Shown: positions 48,464 to 61,587 of the stretch, piece after piece
Layout: the number at the start of each line of letters is the position of its first letter
Position numbering within the stretch: position 1 is the stretch's first letter
NCBI RefSeq assembly: GCF_947623445.1
Contig: NC_135247.1
Coordinates: forward strand, 1,676,501-1,740,500
Direction: 5' to 3'
Length of the DNA stretch: 64,000 nucleotides
Origin: Clavelina lepadiformis
Lineage: Eukaryota; Chordata; Ascidiacea; Aplousobranchia; Clavelinidae
Translations under genes and position numbers: made by a program
The notes under the pieces: model-generated
The model's input: only the letters and a program-made list of their open reading frames with translations
The model's database searches: none
What the model was told of the DNA's origin: nothing

Positions 48464-49014
48464 CTGACTAATCCTGGCTCCTTTTGGTGCAGCATAAAAG
48501 TAGGAAATCGTTGCGTTGCAGAATTCCCAATTTTCTATGAATGTGTATTAACTACTGGAATTCATTGTCTGACTAATCCTGGCTCAATTTGATTCTGCGT
48601 AAAAGTAGGAAATCGTTGCGTTACAGAATTCCCAATTTTCTATGAATGTGTATTAACTACTGGAATTCATTGTCTGACTGATACTGGCTCAATTTGATTC
48701 TGCGTAAAAGTAGGAAATCGTTGCGTTACAGAATTCCCAATTTTCTATGAATGTGTATTAACTACTGGAATTCATTGTCTGACTAATACTGGCTAACTTT
48801 GCTGTAGCATAAAAGTAGGAAATCGTTGCGTTGCAAAATTCCCAACTTTCTATGGATGTGTATTAACTACTGGAATTCATTGTCTGACTAATCCTGGCTC
48901 ACTTTTCTGCAGCATAAAAGTAGGAAATCGTTGCGTTGCAGAATTCCCAATTTTCTATGAATGTGTATTAATTATTGGAATTCATCGTCTGGCTAATTCT
49001 GGTTCACCTTGGTG
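48464..49014 (+). repeat. 105-bp repeat array in R5 (about 5 copies)
   Basis: Copy-by-copy match to the R3 array. Confidence 0.93.
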
Positions 49015-49531
49015 ATGTATTGATTTTAGACGAACACCATAATTGCCATAATTATTTCACCCGAAAATGTATCTATAATTCAACTTTTACATTATTCGCT
49101 TAATAGACATTATTTGTTACCTTCTTTCTGTTGCCGATATCAAGTGATAAAAATTGAAAATTATTTTAATTGTTTTCTTTGGACTAAGTGACATTTTTCA
49201 ATTGATATTGTGACATTTTATTAGTTTTAAATTTCACTTTTTTATTTTAAGCAAAATATGTCAATGAAGTCCTCACAATTGACCAAACAGATTTCTAGAC
49301 AATGAGCAGCAACGTCATTGTACAGCATTTTAGAGCAAAGCCTGCAACTATGACTTCGACCTGACATTTGAATTGTTCACCGCTCAGAACTTGTCTGAAA
49401 TTTGTCGGAATGCATATAAGAGTAGTAATCTATAATTTATTGTCCAAAAATTGTGGTGGCGTTGTCTAATTGTAACAAAATGAGTACCTGTAATATATTT
49501 TACCTGCATTTTCTAGGACCTGAAGTTCATT

Positions 49532-49842
49532 TGTCATCACACTTTCCGACAACGCATTTTTCGCGCATGCGCACAACGGATGGCGCAAAAGGTCTACTGA
49601 ACGTTACAATTATGCCAAAACAAAGACCTTTTGAATTAAACGCAGTGGTAAACTTTCCAGTTCTGATTAACCGTCAGCGAAGAGCACAGAAACAATGCCA
49701 CTTCCGATGTCGTTATGGCGTTATTGTTATGACGTCAGCATGTAGTTGAAACGCGTAAATACGTTGGCGGTACGAAGAAGCGGAAGATAAACGTCAAACT
49801 ATCAGCGGTCAACTAAGTACCTATTTATATATAGAAAGGAAC
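49532..49842. promoter_or_regulatory. Promoter-like block at the R5/R6 boundary
   Basis: Same element order; CRE from 49730. Confidence 0.4.
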
Positions 49843-51453
49843 ATGTAAAAATATAATGCACGTTGTCCTTTGTTATTCAGTCTGCTAAATCAACTACGGT
49901 TTTGCAGACAAAATGTTTTTAGAACATTTTCCTATGTAGTTGGCAAACCGATACAAGAATTTACTTTCACATTTACAAGTAAGAAAATTAGCCTCTGAGT
50001 TGTTTACGGTAAAGGCTATTTTTAATTTAAAATTGAAGTTGTACTAAACAGGCTTACAATAGTCTAACCCTTGTTAAAATAAGATCAGGTGATTTTTGTA
50101 AGGATAGAAATCTATTTGGTCATTTGCCAAGGCTTAGATTATCGTATTTTGCTTAAAATACGAAAATAAGTTTTATAGGCATCAAGATGTCGCAATAACA
50201 ATTAAAAATTGCTGCTTGGTTTTAAAAAATGAATTAAAATAAGCTTTATTTTTAATCGCTTGAAATGGGTAACAGCAAAAAAGGTAGCAAATAATCCCAA
50301 CTAAGCGATAATATTGGTTTTAGATCGCCCGTTTAGGCTATTGGACTCAAACGGCGGACTCCAGTAGCTAATGAACATCCATAAAAAATTGGAAATTCCA
50401 AAACGCAACGATTTTCTGCTTTTATGCAGCACTAATACGACTCATGATTAGTCAGCCGACAAACTCCAGTAGTTGATATCAATTCATAAAAAATTGCAAA
50501 TTCTGCAAAACAACGACTTTTTATACAAAGCTGAAAATGTGGAAAAATATCGCTTTGTTAAGTCACTATGATGGTTTTCCTGACCCTTCAATAATGACCT
50601 TTGTTCTTAACGTCTACATAGACTCCAGAGACCTTCGAGAGTCGAATGATTTTTTTTGGTAACACCTACTACAAATGATTAATAGAGATATAGTCGGGTA
50701 GAGTGTGAAATAACTTTCTACAATTGTAGATGCCGACGTTCGACGTTAAAGAGGGAGCTTGCCAGGCTGACTACTGCCGGGAACGATTGCTTGTTCCTTC
50801 CCCTCCATCGTCATCTCCAAACACCTGGAGTTGGGTACTCGGCTCGGGTAAAGTTTGAGAGCCAATGTGGACAACAATGCAACAGGCATGGAAGTGACAT
50901 GAGGTTATATGAGAGCCGGGTTAATTTAAATCTGCTGAATAATCTCAATCTGAACATAATTTTTCTTAAAGTAAAAGAAGCTGTAATTTAAAGACGTGAT
51001 GGAATGTGTTGAAACTACAAACATTTAATGCTTAGTTGTGGTCTTTGCTAATCACTGTTGTTTCTAGAAGTCTCTCAAAAGTTAGCATAAGCAGCATAAG
51101 ACACACAATGGCAATTGATTAGATTCCGTTTAATATTTGATTACGAATTATTGGATACAAGCAGCACGATCAATGACAATCACCTCACAAAGAAATATAG
51201 AATGCACTTTAAACGCGGTCATAATTTTTACGAATCATAGACAAGGTGTGAACCAGCAATTCATCGTGTACTCCACCACTACAGTAGAGATACACATTGG
51301 ACTCAAAGTGCAAAACTTTCTACGCATGATTAATTTTTCGTTGACAACAATATAATATTATATAAGATAACTTTCAGTAGACATATTAAATCACACATTC
51401 GTAATATTATTGGCTACAAGAGTGCGCAATTTCCAGATGTTGAAAAGCAGTTG

Positions 51454-52394
51454 TTATTTTTGAATTATGGTCCAGAACAAAGAAGGGCTTTCATCCCAAC
51501 CGCTGGTAGTATCAGTTCGTTTAACCGTGCATTGAAAACCACTGCTGTTAATGCTGCCCATTTGTACAGCGTATCTGTAACATTGTTAAAATAACGTGTT
51601 TCAATACAGTTTATCAATGGTCCATAGCACATGCACTTTTGGCCTGATGTCATCATTACACAATAAGAGTCACTTACGTTATCTGGCCAAAGAAATCTCC
51701 AATAACCCAAGCAAATATTTTTTTAGGTGCTGGATCTATTGTTGATGGGAACTTGACCGTTATGTCTGCTGTGTTGGAGCTGGATTTTTCAATGACCTGA
51801 GTTCCTGAAGAAAGATTCGGATAACATATAAAACGGAATAGTCTGACAAGCTAATCAGTTATTTATATGACTTGAACAAACGAATAAGTTGATGTGATAA
51901 TAAAGTTTTAGGTTTTTGTACATAACAGCTACAGCAGACAAGGTAGTAATTTCACAAAGTAAGTTATTATAAAGGTAATTGTGCGCTTTTTAAACGTGTA
52001 TTAACGAGTAAAAATCACACCAGTACCTTCTGCCGGAGGTACTTCTCTTCCTACAGCAGTCCATTCTAACTGTGGCTCTTCAGTCCATCCGTTAGTTTGG
52101 TCAGTACGAGTCACGCCAAACTTGAACTGTAAAGGGGTAATAACGACGTCTTGAACTTTGTATCTGTTAGAAATTATTGTTTGTAAACTTTATGCATTTA
52201 ATGTGGCTTCTAATAGAGTTCAACGTTTCGTCAATTCTTTTCATCTATAGCTAACACCGGTCATTGTCGTTCGTACGTTCCGATGCTTCCTTGTACAGTT
52301 GCCGTCACTTGGGGTTTTGTGCCATTGTATGGGATGGGAAAACTGAAGGTCAAGTTCAAGGTATTCTTATCCGATGTAGGAAGAGACTGGGTTC
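51454..52394 (-). CDS. Two-domain H-type-lectin-like gene, copy R6
   Basis: Exons A1 52277-52394, B1 52027-52163, A2 51678-51804, B2 51454-51574. Matches R4 at +11,242 bp, including the silent B2 change. Confidence 0.72.
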
Positions 52395-53671
52395 CTGTTG
52401 AAAACAAATTTAATTGTCAAAACCGTGTTTGCGATGAGCACAAAAATCAAAACAAATCAGTTTTCATGTTGTGCAATATTTTTGCATTTAATCGTTTTCC
52501 ATTATAACAAGATAATAGGCTATTGACTTGCAATATAAGCTTAATGCAAGGCAAATCGTGTTCAATTTCGTTACCTCTTTGAGTGCTCATGTTGATTATT
52601 AGCAAACAAATGTATTACTTTTCGGGCAATGTAATCTGCAAATATAATACCAACTTCTAACAACAAAATCACGTAAACTTCAACATATTATATATAGTAA
52701 GCAAGTATAACATAACCCTTAACTTCCTGACTTGCATTACCCCAATCGCCAGTTATATCGTAAAGATAAGTCATTGCGGTGTCTTTGACACTTGTCTGAT
52801 TATTCCGTGTCTTAAAGGCTCAACTCTTGTCCTAAGACTCTTGATTTTTGGCCATTAACCCAGCCTCTTTATAGCCGGTCTGATCAAGCTGAAAGAAAAA
52901 GGTTCGCGTTTCCACGATTCCTATTGTTGACGACAATCCATTTTCGTTGAGTCATACTTGCTTGCAGTGTGCATACAATTAACGGCGATGATTGTCTAAA
53001 ATTATGTGTATAATTTGTTTTAATTAATGTACACCCCTTAGATGCAATATAAGTATTCTGAGCGATGTGTATAGAAAAAAAACCGGAGATTACAATGGGT
53101 AACGTGTTGGGATGAAAGTTAATCAACTCCAGTTGATGAGTTAAGTGTGTAAGATTGACATTCATGATCATATAATTCTGGATTATTGAAAACTAAAGAG
53201 TAACTTATGGCTTCACTATAGGCTAATATTCGTGTGCAGTGTTTGTTTTTTTTCAGCGCCTATACACAAATAGGGCCGCCCTCTTGGAATGGAGCCCGAC
53301 GAGGCCGCATCGCTCGCCTCAACCTGAAGCCACTACTGGGTCCAGTTGCGTGACCAGGTTTGGGGAACTTTGGTGTCTACATATAGAGAGTACAGAGAGA
53401 AGTTAGGAACTAGTCTGGAAAGGAAAATTCCAATTACAAGGTCTGAACAGAGAAAGTTGCTCAAGGAGCCCGTGCGTAGGCTACCTGGATATTAACTTGA
53501 ACAATAGCCTAGTGTCGCAGTGGGCTACTGTATATGCTAACTCGATTCAAATAATCGGAAATTCGACGTTCCAACCAACACACTTATCTGTTAAATTTTA
53601 GTTATGTAGTTGTTTGTAGATAAGTGGTTGAAGAATAACCCAATGAAAACTCTGAAAAATCTGATAATAAT

Positions 53672-54747
53672 CTGACAAATCCTGGCTCACTTTGCTGCAG
53701 CATAAAAGTAGGAAATCGTTGTGTTGCAGAATTCCCAATTTTCTATGGATGTGTATTAACTACTGGAATTCATTGTCTGACTAATCCTGGCTCACTTTGC
53801 TGCAGCATAAAAGTAGGAAATCGTTGTGTTGCAGAATTCCCAATTTTCAATGGGTGTGTATTAACTACTGGAATTCATTTTCTGAATAATCCTGGCTCAC
53901 TTTGGTGCTGCATAAAAGTAGGAAATCGTTGTATTGCAGAATTCCCAATTTTCTATGGATGTGTATTAACTACTGGAATTCATTGTCTGACTAATCCTGG
54001 CTCACTTTGGTGCTGCATAAAAGTAGGAAATCGTTGTATTGCAGAATTCTCAATTTTCTATAGATGTGTATTAACTACTGGAATTCATTGTCTGACTAAT
54101 CCTGGATCACTTTGCTGCAGCATGAAAGTAGGAAATCGTTGCGTTGCAGAAATCCCAATTTTATATGGATGTGTATTAACTACTGGAATTCATTGTCTGA
54201 CTAATCCTGGCTCAATTTGCTGCAGCATAAAAGTGGGAAATCGTTGTGTTGCAGAATTCCCAATTTTCTATGAATGTGTATTAACTACTGGAATTCATTG
54301 TCTGACTAATCCTGGCTCAATTTGATTCTGCGTAAAAGTAGGAAATCGTTGCGTTGCAGATTTCCCAATTTTCTATGAATGTGTATTAACTACTGGAATT
54401 CATTGTCTGACTAATCCTGGTTCACTTTGCTGCAGCATAAAAGTAGGAAATCGTTGTATTGCAGGATTCCCAATTTTCTATGAATGCGTATTAACTACTG
54501 GAATTCATTGTCTGACTAATCCTGGTTCACTTTGCTGTAGCATAAAAGTAGGAAATCGTTGCGTTGCAAAATTCCCAACTTTCTATGGATGTGTATTAAC
54601 TACTGGAATTCATCGTCTGACTAATCCTGGCTCACTTTGCTGCAGCATAAAAGTAGGAAATCGTTGCGTTGCAGAATTCTCAATTTTCTATGAATGTGTA
54701 TTAATTATTGGAATTCATCGTCTGGCTAATTCTGGTTCACTTTGGTG
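53672..54747 (+). repeat. 105-bp repeat array in R6 (about 10 copies)
   Basis: Starts like R4 but lacks the AGGCCT copy and has its own order of variants. Confidence 0.93.
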
Positions 54748-55265
54748 ATGTATTGATTTTAGCCGAACACCATAATTGCCATAATTATTTCACCCGAAAA
54801 TGTATCTATAATTCAACTTTTACATTATTCGCTTAATAGACATTAGTTGTTACCTTCTTTCTGTTGCCGATATCAAGTGATAAAAATTGAAAATTATTTT
54901 AATTGTTTTCTTTGGACGCAGTGACATTTTTCAATTAATATTGTGACATTTTATTAGTTTTTAATTTCACTTTTTTATTTTAAGCAAAATATGTCAATGA
55001 ATTCCTCACGATTGACCAAATAGATTTCTAGACAATGAGCAGCAACGTCATTGTACAGCATTTTAGAGCAAAGCCTGCAACTATGACTTCGACCTGACTT
55101 TTGAATTGTTCACCGCTCAGAACTTGTCTGAAATTTGTCAGAATGCATATAAGAGTAGTAATCTATAATTTATTGTCCAAAAATTGTGGTAGCGTTGTCT
55201 AATTGTAACAAAATGAGTACCTGTAAATGATTTTACCTGCATTTTCTAGGACATGAAGTTCATTT

Positions 55266-55576
55266 GTCATCACACTTTCCGACAACGCATTTTTCGCGCA
55301 TGCGCACAACGGATGGCGCAAAAGGTCTACTGAACGTTACAATTATGCCAAAACAAAGACCTTTTGAATTAAACGCAGTGGTAAACTTTCCAGTTCTGAT
55401 TAACCGTCAGCGAAGAGCACAGAAACAATGCCACTTCCGATGTCGTTATGGCGTTATCGTTATGACGTCAGCATGTAGTTGAAACGCGTAAATACGTTGG
55501 CGGTACGAAGAAGCGGAAGATAAACGTCAAACTATCAGCGGTTCAACTAAGTACCTATTTATATATAGAAAGGAAC
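55266..55576. promoter_or_regulatory. Promoter-like block at the R6/R7 boundary
   Basis: Same element order; CRE from 55463. Confidence 0.4.
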
Positions 55577-57189
55577 ATGTAAAAATATAATGCACGTTGT
55601 CCTTTGTTATTCAGTCTGCTAAATCAACTACGGTTTTGCAGACAAAATGTTTTTAGAACATTTTCCTATGTAGTTGGCAAACCGATACAAGAATTTACTT
55701 TCACATTTACAAGTAAGAAAATTAGCCTCTGAGTTGTTTACGGTAAAGGCTATTTTTAATTTAAAATTGAAGTTGTACTAAACAGGCTTACAATAGTCTA
55801 ACCCTTGTTAAACTAAGATCAGGTGATTTTTGTAAGGATAGAAATCTATTTGGTCATTTGCCAAGGCTTAGATTATCGTATTTTGCTTAAAATACGAAAA
55901 TAAGTTTTATAGGCATCAAGATGTCGCAATAACAATTAAAAATTGCTGCTTGGTTTTAAAAAAAAAGAATTAAAATAAGCTTTATTTTTGATCGCTTGCA
56001 ATGGGTAACAGCAAAAAAGGTAGCAAATAATCCCAACTAAGCGATAATATTGGTTTTGGATCGCCCGTTTAGGCTATTGGACTCAAACGGCGGACTCCAG
56101 TAGCTAATGAACATCCATAAAAAATTGGAAATTCCAAAACGCAACGATTTTCTGCTTTTATGCAGCACTAATACGACTCATGATTAGTCAGCCGACAAAC
56201 TCCAGTAGTTGATATCAATTCATAAAAAATTGCAAATTCTGCAAAACAACGACTTTTTATACAAAGCTGAAAATGTGGAAAAATATCGCTTTGTTAAGTC
56301 ACTATGATGGTTTTCCTGACCCTTCAATAATGACCTTTGTTCTTAACGTCTACATAGACTCCAGAGACCTTCGAGAGTCGAATGATTTTTTTTGGTAACA
56401 CCTACTACAAATGATTAATAGAGATATAGTCGGGTAGAGTATGAAATAACTTTCTACAATTGTAGATGCCGACGTTCGACGTTAAAGAGGGAGCTTGCCA
56501 GGCTGACTACTGCCGGGAACGATTGCTTGTTCCTTCCCCTCCATCGTCATCTCCAAACACCTGGAGTTGGGTACTCGGCTCGGGTAAAGTTTGAGAGCCA
56601 ATGTGGACAACAATGCAACAGGCATGGAAGTGACATGAGGTTATATGAGAGCCGGGTTAATTTAAATCTGCTGAATAATCTCAATCTGAGCATAATTTTT
56701 CTTAAAGCAAAAGAAGCTGTAATTTAAAGACGTGATGGAATGTGTTGAAACTACAAACATTTAATGCTTAGTTGTGGTCTTTGCTAATTACTGTTGTTTC
56801 TAGAAGTCTCTCAAAAGTTATCATAAGCAGCATAAGACACACAATAGCAATTGAATAGATTCCGTTTAATATTTGATTTTGAATTATTGGATACAAGCAG
56901 CACGATCAATGACAATCATCTCACAAAGAAACGTAGAATTCACTTTAAACACGGTCATAATTTTTACGAATCATAGACAAGGTGTGAACCAGCAATTCAT
57001 CGTGTACTCCACCACTACAGTAGAGATACACATTGGACTCAAAGTGCAAAACTTTCTACGCATGATTAATTTTTCGTTGACAACAATATAATATTATATA
57101 AGATAACTTTCAGTAGACATATTAAATCACACATTCGTAATATTATTGGCTACAAGAGTGCGCAATTTCCAGATGTTGAAAAGCAGTTG

Positions 57190-58130
57190 TTATTTTTGAA
57201 TTATGGTCCAGAACAAAGAAGGGCTTTCATCCCAACCGCTGGTAGTATCAGTTCGTTTAACCGTGCATTGGAAACCACTGCTATTAATGCTGCCCATTTG
57301 TACAGCGTATCTGTAACATTGTTAAAACAACGTGTTTCAATACAGTTTATCAACGGTCCAAAGCACATGCACTTTTGGCCTGATGTCATCATTACACAAT
57401 AAGAGTCACTTACGTTATCTGGCTAAAGAAATCTCCAATAACCCAAGCAAATATTTTTTTAGGTGCTGGATCTATTGTTGATGGGAACTTGACCGTTATG
57501 TCCGCTGTGTTGGAGCTGGATTTTTCAATGACCTGAGTTCCTGAAGAAAGATTCGGATAACATATAAAACGGAATAGTCTGACAAGCTAATCAGTTATTT
57601 ATATGACTTGAACAAACGAATAAGTTGATGTGATAATAAAGTTTTAGGTTTTTGTACATAACAGCTACAGCAGACAAGGTAGTAATTTCACAAAGTAAGT
57701 TATTATAAAGGTAATTGTGCGCTTTTTAAACGTGTATTAACGAGTAAAAATCACACCAGTACCTTCTGCCGGAGGTACTTCTCTTCCTACAGCAGTCCAT
57801 TCTAACTGTGGCTCTTCAGTCCATCCGTTAGTTTGGTCAGTACGAGTCACGCCAAACTTGAACTGTAAAGGGGTAATAACGACGTCTTGAACTTTGTAGC
57901 TGTTAGAAATTATTATTTGTAAACTTTATGCATTTAATGTGGCTTCTAATAGAGTTCAACGTTTCGTCAATTCTTTTCATCTATAGCTAACACCGGTCAT
58001 TGTCGTTCGTACGTTCCGATGCTTCCTTGTACAGTTGCCGTCACTTGGGGTTTTGTGCCATTGTATGGGATGGGAAAACTGAAGGTCAAGTTCAAGGTAT
58101 TCTTATCCGATGTAGGAAGAGACTGGGTTC
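57190..58130 (-). CDS. Two-domain H-type-lectin-like gene, copy R7
   Basis: Exons A1 58013-58130, B1 57763-57899, A2 57414-57540, B2 57190-57310. FSQIT-type A2. This is the array copy nearest to the divergent plus-strand paralogue. Confidence 0.72.
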
Positions 58131-59387
58131 CTGTTGAAAACAAATTTACTTGTCAAAACCGTGTTTGCGATGAGCACAAAAATCAAAACAAATCAGTTTT
58201 CATGTTTTGCAATATTTTTGCATTTAATCGTTTTCCATTATAACAAGATAACATTAACTTGCAATATAAGCTTAATGCAAGGCAAATCTTGTTCAATTTC
58301 GTTACCTCTTTGAGTGCTCATCTTGATTATTAGCAAACAAATGTATTACTTTTTAGGCAATGTAATCTGCAAATATAGCATCGACTTATTAACAACGAAA
58401 TCACGTAAATTTCAACATATTATATATAGTAAGCAAGTATAACATAACCCTTAACTTCCTGATTTGCATTACCCCAATCGCCAGTTATATCGTAAAGATA
58501 AGTCATTGCGGTGTCTTTGACACTTGTCTGATTATTCCGTGTCCTAAAGGCTCAACTCTTGTCCTAAGACTCTTGATGTTTGGCCATTGACCCAGCCTCT
58601 TTATAGTCGGTCTGATCAAGCTGAAAGAAAAAGGTCCGCGTTTCCACGATTCCTATTGTTGACGACAATCCATTTTCGTTGAGTCATACTTGCTTGCAGT
58701 GTGCATATAATTAACGGCGATGATTGTCTAAAATTATGTGTATAATTTGTTTTAATTAACCTACACACTTTAGATGCAATATAAGTATTCTGAGCGATGT
58801 GTGGAGAAAAACAAACCGGAGATTACAATGGGTAACGTGCAGGGGTGAAGGGTAATCAACTCCAATTGATGAATAAAGCGTGTAAGCTTGATATTATTAA
58901 TCATATAATTCTGGATTATTGCAAAACAAAGAGTATGGCTTCACTATAGGCTAATATTCGTGTGCAAGGTTTGTTTTTTTTTACAGCGCGTACACACAAA
59001 TACCTCTTGGAGGGGAGCCCGTCGCGGCCGCATCACTCGCCTCAACCTAAAGCCACTACGGGGTTCAGTGGCGTGGCCAGGGTTGGGGAACTTTGGTGTC
59101 TACATATAGAGAGTACAGAGAGAAGTTAGGAACCAGTCTTGAAAGAAAATTCCAATTTCAGGGTCTGAGCACAGAAAGTTGCTTAAGGAGCCGTGCGTAC
59201 TTTGATATTCCCTGAGCAATAGCATAGTGATGCAGTGGGCTACTGTATATGCTAAGTCGATTCAAATAATCGCGAGTTCGACGTTCCAACCAACACACTT
59301 ATCTGTTAAACTTTAGTTATGCAGTATTTTGTTAATACGTGGTTGAAGAATAACTCAATGAAAAATTCTGAAAAATCTGATAATAAT

Positions 59388-59725
59388 CTGACTAATCCTG
59401 GCTCCTTTTGGTGCAGCATGAAAGTAGGAAATCGTTGCGTTGCAGAATTCCCAATTTTCTATGAATGTGTATTAACTACTGGAATTCATTGTCTGACTAA
59501 TCCTGGCTCACTTTGCTGCAGCATAAAAGTAGGAAATCGTTGCGTTGCAGAATTCCCAATTTTCTATGAATGTGTATTAACTACTGGAATTCATTGTCTG
59601 ACTAATCCTGGCTCAATTTGCTGCAGCATAAAACTAGGAAATCGTTGCGTTGCAGAATTCCCAATTTTCTATGAATGTGTATTAACTACTGGAATTCATT
59701 GTCTGTCTAATCATGGATTACTTTA
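59388..59725 (+). repeat. 105-bp repeat array in R7 (about 3 copies)
   Basis: The smallest array. The final copy is diverged (GTCTAATCATGGATTACTTTAG). Confidence 0.9.
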
Positions 59726-60000
59726 GTTGTGTATTTATTTTAGCCAAACACCATAATTGCCATAATTGTATCACCTGGAAATGTGTCTTTAATTCACTTT
59801 TATCTTTCGCTTAGTAGAGACTATTTGTTACCTTCTTTCTATTGCCGATTTCAAGGGATAAATTGGAAAATTATTTTAATAATGTTCTTTGGACGAAGTG
59901 ACATTTTTCAATTGTTATCGCCACATTTTATTAGCTTTAAATTTCACTTTTTTATTTTAAGCAAAATATGTGAATGAAGTCTCCACGATTGACGAAAAAG

Positions 60001-60092
60001 ATTTTTATTCTTATAAAATTGACCTAATCTCAGCTTAACAAGGGTTAGGTTATTGCAAGCCTGTTTAGCGCAATTTCAAATTAAAAAAAAAA
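60001..60092 (-). repeat. Inverted fragment of the lectin-array unit inside R7
   Basis: This is the reverse complement of the unit segment seen at about 21,395-21,485 in R1 and 27,530-27,620 in R2 (landmarks CTTAACAAGGGTTAG, GCAAGCCTGTTTAG). It replaces ordinary unit sequence, so the right edge of the array has been rearranged. Confidence 0.7.
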
Positions 60093-60379
60093 CAACACCA
60101 ACGATATGATGAAAGATGTTTGGAAATCCCGTGGAATTACAGCATGCTTTCACCTGAGTTCTACGCAGGAAACAATGTGCAGCATTTTATGGGCAACGCC
60201 TGCATTTTTGACTTCGGCCTGACTTTTGAATTGTTCACCACTCAGAACTTGTCCGACATTAGTCGGAATGCATATACGAGTCGTGATCTATAATTTGTTG
60301 TCAAAAAATGGTGGTGACGTTGTCTAAAAGTAACAAACAGAGTGCCTGTAAAAACTTGTAAACTTGAATCTCATTTGTG

Positions 60380-60673
60380 AGCACACTTTCTGACAAAGCA
60401 TTTTTCGCGCACGCGCACAACGGATGGCGCATAAGTTTTATTGAACGTTTCGAATATGACAAAACAAAGGCCTTTTGAATTAAACGCAGCGGTAAACTTT
60501 CCAGTTCTGATAAATCATTAGTGAAGAGCACAGAACCAATACCACTTCCGATGTCGTTATGACGTCAGCATGTAGTTGGAACGCGTAAATACGTTGGTGG
60601 TACGAAGAAGCGGAAGGGATACGTCAAACGCTCAGCAGTTCAACTAAGTACCGATTATACAGTATATAGAAAG
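60380..60673. promoter_or_regulatory. Diverged promoter-like block at the right end of R7
   Basis: The CRE (from 60560), ACTTCCG and CGGAAG survive although the surrounding sequence has changed. The NRF1 palindrome is reduced to CACGCGCAC. The TATA region now reads TATACAGTATATAG. In the + direction it points at the plus-strand paralogue about 0.9 kb away. Confidence 0.38.
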
Positions 60674-61587
60674 GAAGAGAAACTGTGTGCGCATTTTATT
60701 TTATAAAGCATTCCCGTTTCCGATCTTTCTTGACAGTGAAATAAGATTCAAAATAGAGTAGTAAATTTTGAAAATTTCAATCTTTTAAAGACAGCAGTAG
60801 GATTTTCTTAGAGTGATGCAGATAAGTTCGAAGCTTGTATCAAAACTGGTTGTCAATTAGTTGTGATTGTTTTCACATGAATCATAACTTTCATTGATCA
60901 AATCTAATATTGATTTTACCCAGTCATATATGATTCGTATAAAGTCGAATCGTTTCACTGCAAGAATAAATATGAAGACGAGCTGTATCCTATTATCAGA
61001 AAAGCTACCAACAAAAAGCTTACCTTGATTACTAATGATTAAAGGTTTAGTTTATAGAGCATTTGGAAAAGCGATAAGTTTAAATCGATGCAACACAAAA
61101 ACTTCAATTCAAGCTAATTGGAAGGTGTTGAATAGAGTAAATGTCATGAATTCAGTAATACAAAAATTTCTGACTGATTAATAAATTTGTCACTTAAGAA
61201 AAAATGTAAGAACAGGCTTTGTCAGCAATATGTCATAGAATTTTACTATTGCTTTGTTTCTGTGCAGACTTGATTTAAAAATCTAGTTAAAAAGTTTAAT
61301 TACTGAATTTAGATTTGCTGATATTTAATTGGTGAGGTGCAAAAAAGTTGTAAAAGTTGTTTTTTAATACAGTATACAGATTTTATTTTTTCTAGATTTT
61401 TCTCTAGATTTCTGAAACGTTGTATAGGATATCAAACTTTGCACTTATATAATGACTTCTGAATGTGGTAATTAAACTAGTAGTCAAATTAAAAAGGATT
61501 CCGTTATTGCACATTAACAACATAAACGCAACTACATCAGATCAATGTTTCACTTTGATAAATTTTTTTTTTAATAAATTTAATCAG
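60674..61587. other. Region between R7 and the plus-strand gene
   Basis: AT-rich, with no confident exon. The right part (61,192-61,350) is the second copy of the segment at 19.80-19.96 kb. The start exon of the plus-strand gene should lie here, or mRNA 5' ends may come from trans-splicing if the organism is a tunicate. I cannot tell which. Confidence 0.5.
61192..61350 (+). repeat. Right copy of the dispersed segment at 19.80 kb
   Basis: Same-orientation match to 19,803-19,965, beginning at CTTAAG. Confidence 0.75.

Larger units (their letters stand above)
44655..49842 (-). repeat. Lectin-array unit R5 (5,188 bp)
   Basis: A duplicate of R3 offset by exactly 11,242 bp. Confidence 0.93.
49843..55576 (-). 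repeat. Lectin-array unit R6 (5,734 bp)
   Basis: The gene region duplicates R4 at +11,242 bp. Identity breaks down inside the 105-bp array (about 53.9 kb), which has about ten copies of a different composition. Confidence 0.93.
55577..60673 (-). repeat. Lectin-array unit R7 (about 5.1 kb, rearranged right end)
   Basis: The gene region is intact. The 105-bp array has shrunk to about three copies. Beyond 59.75 kb the unit is more diverged and contains an inverted fragment (60,001-60,092). The array ends at the TATA block near 60,660. Confidence 0.88.
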
